Assembly (NCBI RefSeq): GCF_900101825.1
Contig: NZ_FNAG01000002.1
Coordinates: 124,001 to 188,000, forward strand
Direction of reading: 5' to 3'
Source: Aquimonas voraii
GTDB taxonomy: Bacteria; Pseudomonadota; Gammaproteobacteria; Xanthomonadales; Xanthomonadaceae
DNA length: 64,000 bases
The translations under genes were made by a program, and so were the position numbers. Below the pieces are notes generated by a model that did no database searches, was not told where the DNA came from, and was given only the letters and a program-made list of their open reading frames with translations. This document shows, piece after piece, positions 24,727 to 32,213 of the stretch; position 1 is the stretch's first letter; each line of letters begins with the position of its first letter.

Positions 24727-27384
24727 ATGGACAGCCTGCGCCGCTTCGCCTCCCGCACGGCCCCCGAGGCCGATCTGATCCGCCGCGCCGATGCCGAACT
24801 CGATGTCCTGCTCGACGCTTCCCCCCGCGAGCGGTCGGCGCGGATCGCCCGTCTGCATTCCGAGGAGCCGCGTCTGGCCGGCCTGGTCGCGCGACTGCTG
24901 GAGGCTTTCGACGCGGGCACCGCCCGCGACGGGCTGACCGGTGCGGCGGCCCGCCAGCTCCAGCTGCCGACGCCGCTGCCCGCCGGCACCCGCATCGGCG
25001 CCTTCAGGCTCGATGCGCTGCTTGGACATGGGGGCATGGGCGAGGTCTATCGCGCGCATCGGGTCGACGGCCAGTTCGAGCAGCGGGTCGCGATCAAGCG
25101 GATGCTCGACACGCCGCTGCTGGACAGCGCCCAGTCCGCGCGTCATCTCGCGGCCGAGCGCGCCCTGTTGGCGCGACTCAGCCATCCCGGCCTTGCCACC
25201 GTCATCGACGGCGGTCTCGACGAGTCGGGTCATCCCTGGTTGGCCATGGAATACATCGAAGGTCGACGCCTCGATCATTTCGTGGCCCAGCGGCGGCCCG
25301 CCTTCGACGCGCGCTTCGATCTGCTGCTGCAGGCGATCGACGCGGTCGGCTACGCACACCGGCAGCTGGTGGTCCACGGCGACCTCAAGCCGGCCAACCT
25401 CATGGTCGAAGACGACGGCCGCCTGCGCGTGCTCGACTTCGGCATCGCCCGCTCCCTGGCCGAAGAGACGGGGCATCCCTCCCGGTTCTACACGCCGGGC
25501 TGGGCCAGCCCCGAGCAGCAGGCCGGTCAGGCACCGTCGACCGCCAGCGACCAGTACCAGCTCGGTCTGATCGGGCGCTGGCTGCTGCTCGGGATCGATG
25601 TCCCGGGCGCGCCCGCGGCGTTTGCCGGCTCGGCGCCCGATGCCGTTCTGGCACCGGCCCAGCGCGCCGATCTGCGCAGCGTTCTGGAATGTTGCCTGGT
25701 CGACGATCCCGAGCAGCGCTATGCCTCGCTGGCGCTGCTGCGGCAGGACCTGGTCGCGGTGCGCGAGCGGCGTCCGATCGCGGCGCGCGCCGGTGAGCGT
25801 GGCTATGTGCTGCGTCGCTTCCTGCAGCGGCACCGCCTGTCGACGTCGCTTGGCGCGATCGCCCTGGTCGCCCTCTGCATCGCGCTGGCCGGCACCGCCT
25901 GGCAGGCGCGCGTCGCCGCCCAGGAGCGCGACCGCGCCCGGCTGGAGGCCCTGCGTCAGGACGCGCTGCGCGAGCACCTGATGCTGATCTTCCGCGACTC
26001 CGGCGTGCAGGGCAGCGATCTCAACGCCAAGGCGCTGCTGGATGCCAGCGCCGCCCAGCTCGACACCCTCTATGCCGACGATCCCGAGCTGCGCCGGCGC
26101 GTACTGCTGGTGTTGGCGGAGCTGTACTTCAACCTGCAGGACATGACCGCCGCGCGCGCATTGATTGAGCGCTACCGCAGTCAGGTCGATGAAAGCACCC
26201 TGTTGGTCGATCAGGCGATGGCCGCGCAGATCCACGCCATGGTGTTGCTGCGTCAGGGCGATGCGGTGTCCGCCGAAGCGCCGCTGGTCGAGGCCGAGGC
26301 GCTGGCGCAGGCGCTTCCCAAGCGCGCCTCGCGCCTGCGCGGCGGCATCCTCGCGGCCCGCGCCAGCTGGCTGCGCCAGCAGGGTCGCCAGGAGGAGGGT
26401 CTGGCCCTGCAGGAACAGGCGGTGGACACGATCGCCGAGGCCGGCGATGCCGGCACCCTGGTGCTGGGTATCGAGCAGTCCAACCTCGGCGTGGGCCTGC
26501 TGCAGGCCCTGCGTTTCGACGAGGCCGAGCGCTACCTGCGACAGGCGCTGGAGACCTGGCAGCGCGGCGGACTGGAGGACAACACCCATGCGCTGACCAC
26601 ACTCGGCAATCTCGGCACCTCCGCGCTGTTGCGAGGGGATCTGGTCGCGGCCGAGCAGAGCCTGCGCGAGGCCCGCGCGCGACATGAAGCGGGGCGGCCG
26701 GAAACCGGCGCCTATGCCAGCGTGCTGAGCAACCTCGCACGGGTCCGTCTTGGGCTGGGCGATGCCGACGAAGCGCGGTCTCTCGCGGAACAGGCACTGG
26801 CCATCGTCCAGCGCTTGACCAGCGAAGGCTCGATGGATGTGGCGGGTGTGCGCCTGGCCTTGGCTGACATCGCCTTCGAGCAGGATCGGCTCGACGACGC
26901 GCGGCAGCTGGCGGCGCAGGCTCTGGAATCGATGCGGGCGCTGGTGCCGGCCGGCCACCCGCTGCCGCTGCGGGCGGAGCTCGCGCTGCGTCGGGTCGAA
27001 CTTCAGCGCGATCCCTCGACGGTGAGCGCGGTCGAAGCGCTCGCGCAACAGCTGGCGACGGCCCCACCGATGCTCGCGCGCGGCGCCACGGCCGCCTGGC
27101 TGTGGGCGGCGGAGGTGCACTGCAGCGCGGGCGATGACGCTGCGTGTCGTGCCGCCGCCGACGCGGCGGCCACGCTGGCCCAGCGCGTGCCCATCACGGC
27201 CATGGAGGCGGTGGAGATCCGCTTCTGGCAGGCGATTGCGCAGGGCCGCGCGTCGGAATCCGCAGACCTGCTGTCCGAGTGGTCGAGCCAGGGCGGCGCC
27301 GACTACGCGCGCGCCCGCGCTCTGCAGTCCTGGCTGACGCGCTCGCAAACCGTGCTCCCGTCGAGCGGCGTCGATGCGCCCTGA
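24727..27384 (+). CDS. Membrane Ser/Thr protein kinase with TPR domain (paralog 2)
   Basis: An 885-residue protein built like the kinase at 18850. It has an N-terminal helical region and kinase landmarks LGHGGMGEVYRA (99-110), VAIKR Lys124, HGDLKPANLM with D219, DFG 237-239 and SPE 261-263. A membrane helix (about 373-392) is followed by TPR repeats (ALVVLAELYFNLQD..., SNLGVGLLQALRFDEAERYLRQAL, LSNLARVRLGLGDADEARSLAEQAL). It is also non-RD (HGD). Divergent from the ECF43-like sigma gene, it is the best candidate to phosphorylate it, as PknS/PknT do for EcfK/EcfP. The TPR region outside the membrane may sense a ligand or envelope protein. Confidence 0.92.
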   Translation: MDSLRRFASRTAPEADLIRRADAELDVLLDASPRERSARIARLHSEEPRLAGLVARLLEAFDAGTARDGLTGAAARQLQLPTPLPAGTRIGAFRLDALLGHGGMGEVYRAHRVDGQFEQRVAIKRMLDTPLLDSAQSARHLAAERALLARLSHPGLATVIDGGLDESGHPWLAMEYIEGRRLDHFVAQRRPAFDARFDLLLQAIDAVGYAHRQLVVHGDLKPANLMVEDDGRLRVLDFGIARSLAEETGHPSRFYTPGWASPEQQAGQAPSTASDQYQLGLIGRWLLLGIDVPGAPAAFAGSAPDAVLAPAQRADLRSVLECCLVDDPEQRYASLALLRQDLVAVRERRPIAARAGERGYVLRRFLQRHRLSTSLGAIALVALCIALAGTAWQARVAAQERDRARLEALRQDALREHLMLIFRDSGVQGSDLNAKALLDASAAQLDTLYADDPELRRRVLLVLAELYFNLQDMTAARALIERYRSQVDESTLLVDQAMAAQIHAMVLLRQGDAVSAEAPLVEAEALAQALPKRASRLRGGILAARASWLRQQGRQEEGLALQEQAVDTIAEAGDAGTLVLGIEQSNLGVGLLQALRFDEAERYLRQALETWQRGGLEDNTHALTTLGNLGTSALLRGDLVAAEQSLREARARHEAGRPETGAYASVLSNLARVRLGLGDADEARSLAEQALAIVQRLTSEGSMDVAGVRLALADIAFEQDRLDDARQLAAQALESMRALVPAGHPLPLRAELALRRVELQRDPSTVSAVEALAQQLATAPPMLARGATAAWLWAAEVHCSAGDDAACRAAADAAATLAQRVPITAMEAVEIRFWQAIAQGRASESADLLSEWSSQGGADYARARALQSWLTRSQTVLPSSGVDAP

Positions 27385-27780
27385 GGCGAGCGCAAGACGC
27401 GCCGCTTCGTGAGTTGAACCTCGACTCCGGATCAGCGCCCTGAGTCAGCTCAGGCCTGTTTGCTCCCCTCTCCCCTCGTGGGAGAGGGGCCGGGGGAGAG
27501 GGGGCTTGCCGCGAACCTGCCCCTCTCCCCAGCCGCTGTCCCGCCCGCGGAGACGGGCGCATGCGCCAAGCTGTCGTGAGCCCGCGGACACACGATGCGG
27601 ATCCGATGTCGAAATGGCGAGGCCTGTGAGCCGAGGTCTCCTGCGCTCCTCCACCCCCGGAGTCGGAGGCTTCAGCGCGGTGCTTCCGGAAGCGGAGGGC
27701 CGCAGGGCGCCCATCGGGTCTGGTCCTGCTTGCGAACATTGCGGGCGTAGGTACGCATGCGTGATCGCGCTTGCACGGGC
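27385..27780. other. Convergent intergenic region with C/G-rich inverted repeat
   Basis: This 396-bp gap lies between kinase 2 and a convergent lipoprotein gene. Apart from the hairpin at 27465-27489 and adjoining CTCTCCCC/GGGGAGAG runs up to about 27535, I see nothing coding. Confidence 0.5.
27465..27489. terminator. CCCCTCTCCC hairpin repeat, bidirectional terminator candidate
   Basis: CCCCTCTCCC (27465-27474) and GGGAGAGGGG (27480-27489) pair perfectly around CTCGT. More GGGGAGAGGGGG follows. This type of polypyrimidine/polypurine hairpin is frequent between genes in GC-rich proteobacteria. Its place between convergent genes suits transcription termination in both directions. Confidence 0.5.
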
Positions 27781-28329
27781 TCAGCGTCCGTCCAGCAACG
27801 CTTCCCAGCGTTCTGCGAGGGCGCGGGCTTCCGGAAGCGTTTTCAGCGCCTCGATCTGCGCCCGCTCCACTTCGCGCTGCGCCGCCTGTCGCGCCTGATT
27901 CAGCGGCGTAAGGTCCGGCAGCCTCAGGGCCATCTGCTCCAGTTCAGCCTTGGCCATGCCCGCCTCGGTCGCCAACTGTTTGGCGAGGTCGGAATCCCCG
28001 GACTGCGCTTCGCGGGTGGCCCTCGACATCAGGCCCTCCGCTTTCTCGACCTGGGCCTTCAGCGCGGGGTGGGCGTCGCGTGCCTTGACCCACTCCATTT
28101 GAGCCACGCGGGTGGCCGCAAGCGCGGCCACGACCTGCGTGTCTTCGTACACGCGGCGATCGCTCATGAAGGGACGCAGCTGCTGCTTCAGGGCGTACTC
28201 GTCCTCGAGCGGGGCACGGGCACCGCCTGCAGTCGTGGCTTGAGCGGGTGCGGCAGAGGGCGCTTCGGCGGAGCAGGCCGCCAGCAATGCGCAGCAGCTC
28301 AGCACGAACAGCGGGCTGGAAATCTTCAT
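27781..28329 (-). CDS. Lipoprotein with coiled-coil-like helical region
   Basis: A 182-residue product with a lipoprotein signal (MKISSPLFVLSCCALLAACSAE; lipobox LAAC). The mature part is an Ala/Pro linker, then an almost wholly helical, charged region (about 55-182) rich in Ala, Glu, Gln and Arg with heptad-like spacing (LATEAGMAKAELEQMALRL, ARQAAQREVERAQIEAL). No enzymatic motif. It may be a periplasm-facing structural or adaptor lipoprotein. The start at 28327-28329 gives the signal peptide at the N-terminus. Family unknown. Confidence 0.68.
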   Translation of the reverse strand: MKISSPLFVLSCCALLAACSAEAPSAAPAQATTAGGARAPLEDEYALKQQLRPFMSDRRVYEDTQVVAALAATRVAQMEWVKARDAHPALKAQVEKAEGLMSRATREAQSGDSDLAKQLATEAGMAKAELEQMALRLPDLTPLNQARQAAQREVERAQIEALKTLPEARALAERWEALLDGR

Positions 28330-28819
28330 GAGCGGTTCCTCGGGTTGGGTTCGGGTGCGCAGGCGCGGTGTCCGGGCGGGGCCGGTGCTCGCTGGCCGCC
28401 AGCCCATGGGAGTACGCGAGTTCTTCCTCGACAGCGTCAGGGCGATCGGCGACCTGGCGGGCGTCGCCAAGGGTGTTCATCCGGAATGCCGCAAGGCGGT
28501 GCTCGCGGACCGCGGCGCAAGTCGGATCCACCGCTGCGCGTCACGCCGGGTTCTCGCCAGCCCCGATGCCGCGTGGATCGTCACGGCGTGGACGAGGCTT
28601 TCTGAAGCAGACACACGCGCTGCAGTGCCCCGGCTCTCGGTGGCTGCGCAGACTGCAGGAAAGCGTGCGGGCGCTGGCGGTGCTGACGGCGCGCATCGCC
28701 GCTGCATGAGGGTTCTATCCGGGACGGTCGCCGTGGCCCTGCGCGCCCGTTGAGGCGAATGAAGCTGCTTCGCGCATTTCTGCGTACGCCTGGACAGTCG
28801 CCACCACGAGAGCCTCCAG
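28330..28819. other. Divergent intergenic region upstream of beta-helix operon
   Basis: At 490 bp this is the longest gap in the window. It separates the leftward lipoprotein gene from the rightward beta-helix gene, so it should hold both promoters. It is GC-rich, and I could not identify a convincing promoter, hairpin or small gene. Confidence 0.5.
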
Positions 28820-30358
28820 ATGACGCGTCCCTCCTTGCCCATGGCCTTTGCCTGTGCGCTTGCGCTGAGCCCGGTGCTGCCGGCCTCGGCGGCCACGTTC
28901 ACCGTCACCAGCACCGCCGACTCGGGGCCGGGCAGCCTGCGCGCCGCCATCGAGGCCGCCAATGCCACCAGCGGCAATATCCACAGCGTGGTCATCGAAC
29001 TGCCGCCGGACAGCACCATCGTGCTGCAGAGCGAGCTGCCGGCCATCGAAAAGCCGGGCTTCAGCATCAGCGCCAGCGGCTCGCCGCGCCTCCAGATCAC
29101 CGATCAGAGCCAGAGCTCCCCGTTCACCGACAACGCGGTGCCGCTGCTTCGGGTGGCGCCCAGCAACACGCTGCTGACCCTGGTGGACCTCTCACTGAGC
29201 AGCGGCGAACGCGTTGGCGGTGGCGGCTGCCTGCTGGCGGAGCCTGCCGCGCAGAACGCCACGCTGGTGCTCACTCGCGTCAACGTGGTGGGCTGCGTGG
29301 GTTCGCGCAACACTCTCTTCAATTCGGCCTACGGTGCCGGGGTGCTGGTCTTCAACCGCAGTGTCAACATCACCGGCGGCGCCTTCGAGTTCAACAGTTT
29401 CCAGAATCAGCCGGCGGGCGACTTCAGGGTGGGTGGCGCCTCGCTGGCGGTCCTCGCCGACAGCGCGAAGCAGGTGGTGATTGAAGGCACCTACTTCGGC
29501 GAAAGCTTTGCCAACGGTGGCAACGTGTCCAACGGGCTGGCCGCAGCCGGCGGTGCCATCTACATCGAAGGCGGCGCGCGGCTGTCGATCAATCGCAGCC
29601 GGTTCTCGGAGAATAGGGCCTTTGCTCTGGGCGCGAACCCGAGCTCGGGCGGCGCCATCCACACCGACGGCAACCTGCTGCTGGAAAACACGCTGTTCTT
29701 CGAGGGGGGCTCGGCGCGCGGCCTGGTGTCGGCCACCGCCGCGGATCGCACCCGCACTCTCAACATCCGCAATACCACGTTCTTCCGCGGCGATGCCGAC
29801 GGCGCCGGCAACAGCGTGATCTACAGCGATTACGCGGACGTGCTGGTCCGCAACACCACGTTTGCAGGCACCACGATGGGCTCGGCGAGCGCGGGCGAAA
29901 TCCGCGTCGAAGCGCGTGCAGGCCAAACGGGGCCGAGTCTGCTGCGCCTCTCGCACACGCTTTTCGACGCCGGTACGAATCCGGGGGCGGCCTGTTCGGT
30001 CGGGCCGGGCGTCAGCGTCGAGCGCAGCTTCAATCTGTCGAGCCGACCGCTGCCGGGCTGCGGGATCACCACCACCTCGACACCCCTGCGGCTGGCTGAC
30101 TTCCCGGACATCCCGGCCAACGGGCAGGGCGGCTTTCTGGCCTTGGGGCTGGACAGCCCCGCGGTCGACGCCGGTAACCCGGTGACGCCTTTCGTCGCCG
30201 ACTGGACCACCTGCATGAGTTCGGACGCCCGCGGCGTGGCGCGGCCGCAGAACGGCAGCGGCAACCCGCTGCTCAGCGTCTGCGACATCGGCGCCTACGA
30301 GCAGGAGCCGATGCGCATTTTTCGCGATGGCTTCGAGCCCGTCGTGCCGATTCGATGA
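28820..30358 (+). CDS. Exported CSLREA-like beta-helix protein with GFE tail
   Basis: The 512-residue product has a signal peptide (AFACALALSPVLPASAA) and then FTVTSTADSGPGSLRAAIEAAN, nearly identical in layout to the start of the protein at 22390. Beta-helix rungs with Asn/Gly turns follow (LLLENTLFFEGGSARGLV, LNIRNTTFFRGDADGAGN). The end is CDIGAYEQEPMRIFRDGFEPVVPIR with the GFE tail. It is first in a rightward cluster with two further exported proteins (30470 and 30927). Function unknown; probably surface-exposed or secreted. Confidence 0.8.
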   Translation: MTRPSLPMAFACALALSPVLPASAATFTVTSTADSGPGSLRAAIEAANATSGNIHSVVIELPPDSTIVLQSELPAIEKPGFSISASGSPRLQITDQSQSSPFTDNAVPLLRVAPSNTLLTLVDLSLSSGERVGGGGCLLAEPAAQNATLVLTRVNVVGCVGSRNTLFNSAYGAGVLVFNRSVNITGGAFEFNSFQNQPAGDFRVGGASLAVLADSAKQVVIEGTYFGESFANGGNVSNGLAAAGGAIYIEGGARLSINRSRFSENRAFALGANPSSGGAIHTDGNLLLENTLFFEGGSARGLVSATAADRTRTLNIRNTTFFRGDADGAGNSVIYSDYADVLVRNTTFAGTTMGSASAGEIRVEARAGQTGPSLLRLSHTLFDAGTNPGAACSVGPGVSVERSFNLSSRPLPGCGITTTSTPLRLADFPDIPANGQGGFLALGLDSPAVDAGNPVTPFVADWTTCMSSDARGVARPQNGSGNPLLSVCDIGAYEQEPMRIFRDGFEPVVPIR

Positions 30359-30469
30359 GCAGTCGCCCTGCAGAACTCGAGCAAGCCACGCAAAGCCGTG
30401 CCGACGCATGCCCGCCGCAGAGCGCAGGCGATCAAGCGCTGCGCGCTTCAGAGAACCGAGGAATCACCC

Positions 30470-30883
30470 GTGAGTGATCTCAAGCTCCGTCGGGCCTCGC
30501 GCCCGCCAGCCCTCTGCGCCGCACTGGCAGGGACACTGCTGATCCTGAGCCTGTCGGCCGCCGCTGAAGTCGCCGCGGGCAACGGCTACCGGGTGCCCTG
30601 GTCGACCCTGGATTCGGGCGGCGGTCGCGCGCAGTCGGCGTCGGGTCTGCGCCTGGACGGCACCCTGGGTCAGCTCGAGCCCGAGCGCGTGCCGCTGTGC
30701 AGCGCCGACGGTGGCGCGGCCTGCGCCGGCGCGCGCTACCGCCTGCGCGGTGGCTTCTGGCCCGGCTGGCTGCGCGCCGAGCCCGGCGCCGGCTGCGCGG
30801 GCGCCGCCGACTGCCTGTTCCGCGATGGCTTCGAAACGCCGCCGCCGCCGGGCGGCACGCCCGTACGCCCGACGCATCGCTGA
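30470..30883 (+). CDS. Small exported protein with YRLRGGFW motif and GFE tail
   Basis: A 137-residue product starting at GTG 30470, with GAGG about 7 nt before it. It has a signal peptide (ALCAALAGTLLILSLSAAAE), a core VPWSTLDSGGGRAQSASGLRLDGTLGQ and the segment YRLRGGFWPGW. The pattern of a SGG...LxGTxGQ stretch followed by YxLxGGFW is common in small exported bacterial proteins encoded next to repeat-rich surface proteins, but no function is known to me. The C-terminal part CAGAADCLFRDGFETPPPP carries the GFE tail, here followed by a Pro-rich 15-residue end. It sits 43 nt before the adhesin-like gene and 111 nt after the beta-helix gene. Confidence 0.72.
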   Translation: MSDLKLRRASRPPALCAALAGTLLILSLSAAAEVAAGNGYRVPWSTLDSGGGRAQSASGLRLDGTLGQLEPERVPLCSADGGAACAGARYRLRGGFWPGWLRAEPGAGCAGAADCLFRDGFETPPPPGGTPVRPTHR

Positions 30884-30926
30884 GCGCGCAGCGCGCGCCA
30901 CCCCTTCCGTTCCGGAGAACCCACCC

Positions 30927-32081
30927 ATGTTCCGATTGATGAGTCTGCTGCTGGCCGCCGCCCTGTGCTGCGGCAGCGCCTACGCCTCCACCACGCTCAC
31001 CTACCAGGGGCGCCTCGAGCAGTCCGATGCGCCGATCAGCGCCGAGCTGCCGATGCGCTTCCAGCTGTTCAGCGCGGCCAACGGCGGCGTCGCCATCGGC
31101 CCCGCGCTGACGCGCTCGGTGCTGGTCGATCGCGGCCTGTTCAGCGTTGACCTCGACTTCGGCAGCCAGGCCTATCAGAACGGCCTGTGGCTGCAGATCG
31201 AAGTGGACGGCGAACTATTGCAGCCGCGCCAGCGCCTCGCCGCCGCGCCGCTGGCCGTGCGCTCTCTCGACAGCGCCGGCCTGCAGGCCAGCATCGACGC
31301 GCTGCTGCAGCGGGTGGCGGCGCTGGAGACGGCCAACGCCCAGCTGCGCAGCCAGGTCGACACGCTGATCGCCAGCAGCGCCGCGCAGGGCAACAGCCTC
31401 GGCAGCCTGCAGGGCGCGCTGGCCGACGCCAACGCCGAGATCGACGCGCTGCAGGCGACCGTGCAGGCGCAATCCACCACCCTGGCTTCGCTCAATGGAC
31501 GCACCACCGGGCTGGAAGCCAAGACCGCCTCGATCAGCGTCAGCGGCGACGAAGTGTTCTTCACCGGCGTCAACCTCCACGTGCGCAGCGGCGCGGGCAG
31601 CACCGATGCCGCACCCAACGGCCGCGGCAACCTGATCCTGGGCTACAACGAGCCGCGGGTGACGCCCAGCCCCAGCGTTCGCACGGGCTCGCACAACCTG
31701 GTGCTGGGCCTGCGCAACAGCTACACGCGCTTCGGCGGCATCGTCGGCGGCGTCGACAACCTGATCAGTGGCGACCATGCCTCCGTGATCAGCGGCGACG
31801 GCAACCAGGCCACCGGCGGGCGAAGCGTCATCGTCAGCGGCACCGGCGGATTGGCGGACGATGTCACCGCGGTGGTGATTGGCGGCTACCAGAACCGCGC
31901 CACCGGCTTCCGCTCCGTGGCCGTGTCCGGCTGGCAGAACGATGCCCAGGGCAGCTACTCGGCCATCCTTGGCGGCGAATCGAACGTCGCCACGGCCACC
32001 CAGTCCAGCATCGGCGGCGGCGATAGCATCACCACTACAAACTTCAGCCGATTCAGAGCCGAAGGCACGCTCGATCCGTAG
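30927..32081 (+). CDS. Exported coiled-coil protein with trimeric-adhesin-like head repeats
   Basis: The 384-residue product has a signal peptide (MFRLMSLLLAAALCCGSAYA), an N-terminal domain beginning STTLTYQGRLEQSDAPISAELPMRFQLF, and a coiled coil at about 120-210 (LLQRVAALETANAQLRSQVDTL). It then has ~15-residue repeats such as NLILGYNEPR, GSHNLVLGLRNSYTRFGG and ISGDGNQATGGRSVIVSGTGG, resembling YadA/Hia head repeats. There is no C-terminal beta-barrel anchor, so it is not a classical autotransporter, and it lacks the GFE tail of its neighbours. The N-terminal 'TYQGRLE...P' domain is common in such non-anchored proteins. It may form a trimeric filament or bind the cell surface. Confidence 0.75.
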   Translation: MFRLMSLLLAAALCCGSAYASTTLTYQGRLEQSDAPISAELPMRFQLFSAANGGVAIGPALTRSVLVDRGLFSVDLDFGSQAYQNGLWLQIEVDGELLQPRQRLAAAPLAVRSLDSAGLQASIDALLQRVAALETANAQLRSQVDTLIASSAAQGNSLGSLQGALADANAEIDALQATVQAQSTTLASLNGRTTGLEAKTASISVSGDEVFFTGVNLHVRSGAGSTDAAPNGRGNLILGYNEPRVTPSPSVRTGSHNLVLGLRNSYTRFGGIVGGVDNLISGDHASVISGDGNQATGGRSVIVSGTGGLADDVTAVVIGGYQNRATGFRSVAVSGWQNDAQGSYSAILGGESNVATATQSSIGGGDSITTTNFSRFRAEGTLDP

Positions 32082-32213
32082 CGCACCTGGCCCGTTACAC
32101 GCCAACGGCATGCAGATGGGTCCGCACTCCGGATCACCGATTTGTCGCAGCAAGGAAGCAAGGGTCTGCGCAGGCGGATTTGCAGCCCGGCCGTCCAAAG
32201 GTCCGACAGGGTC

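Noticed and set aside
24700-27348. Long open frame antisense to kinase 2
   Set aside because: The kinase motifs and TPRs on the + strand are unambiguous; the antisense frame reflects codon bias.
27440-27540. Possible CRISPR-like or tandem repeat in CTCTCCCC/GGGGAGAG sequence
   Set aside because: The repeats form one hairpin plus C/G-rich runs, with no regular spacers and no cas genes in the window.
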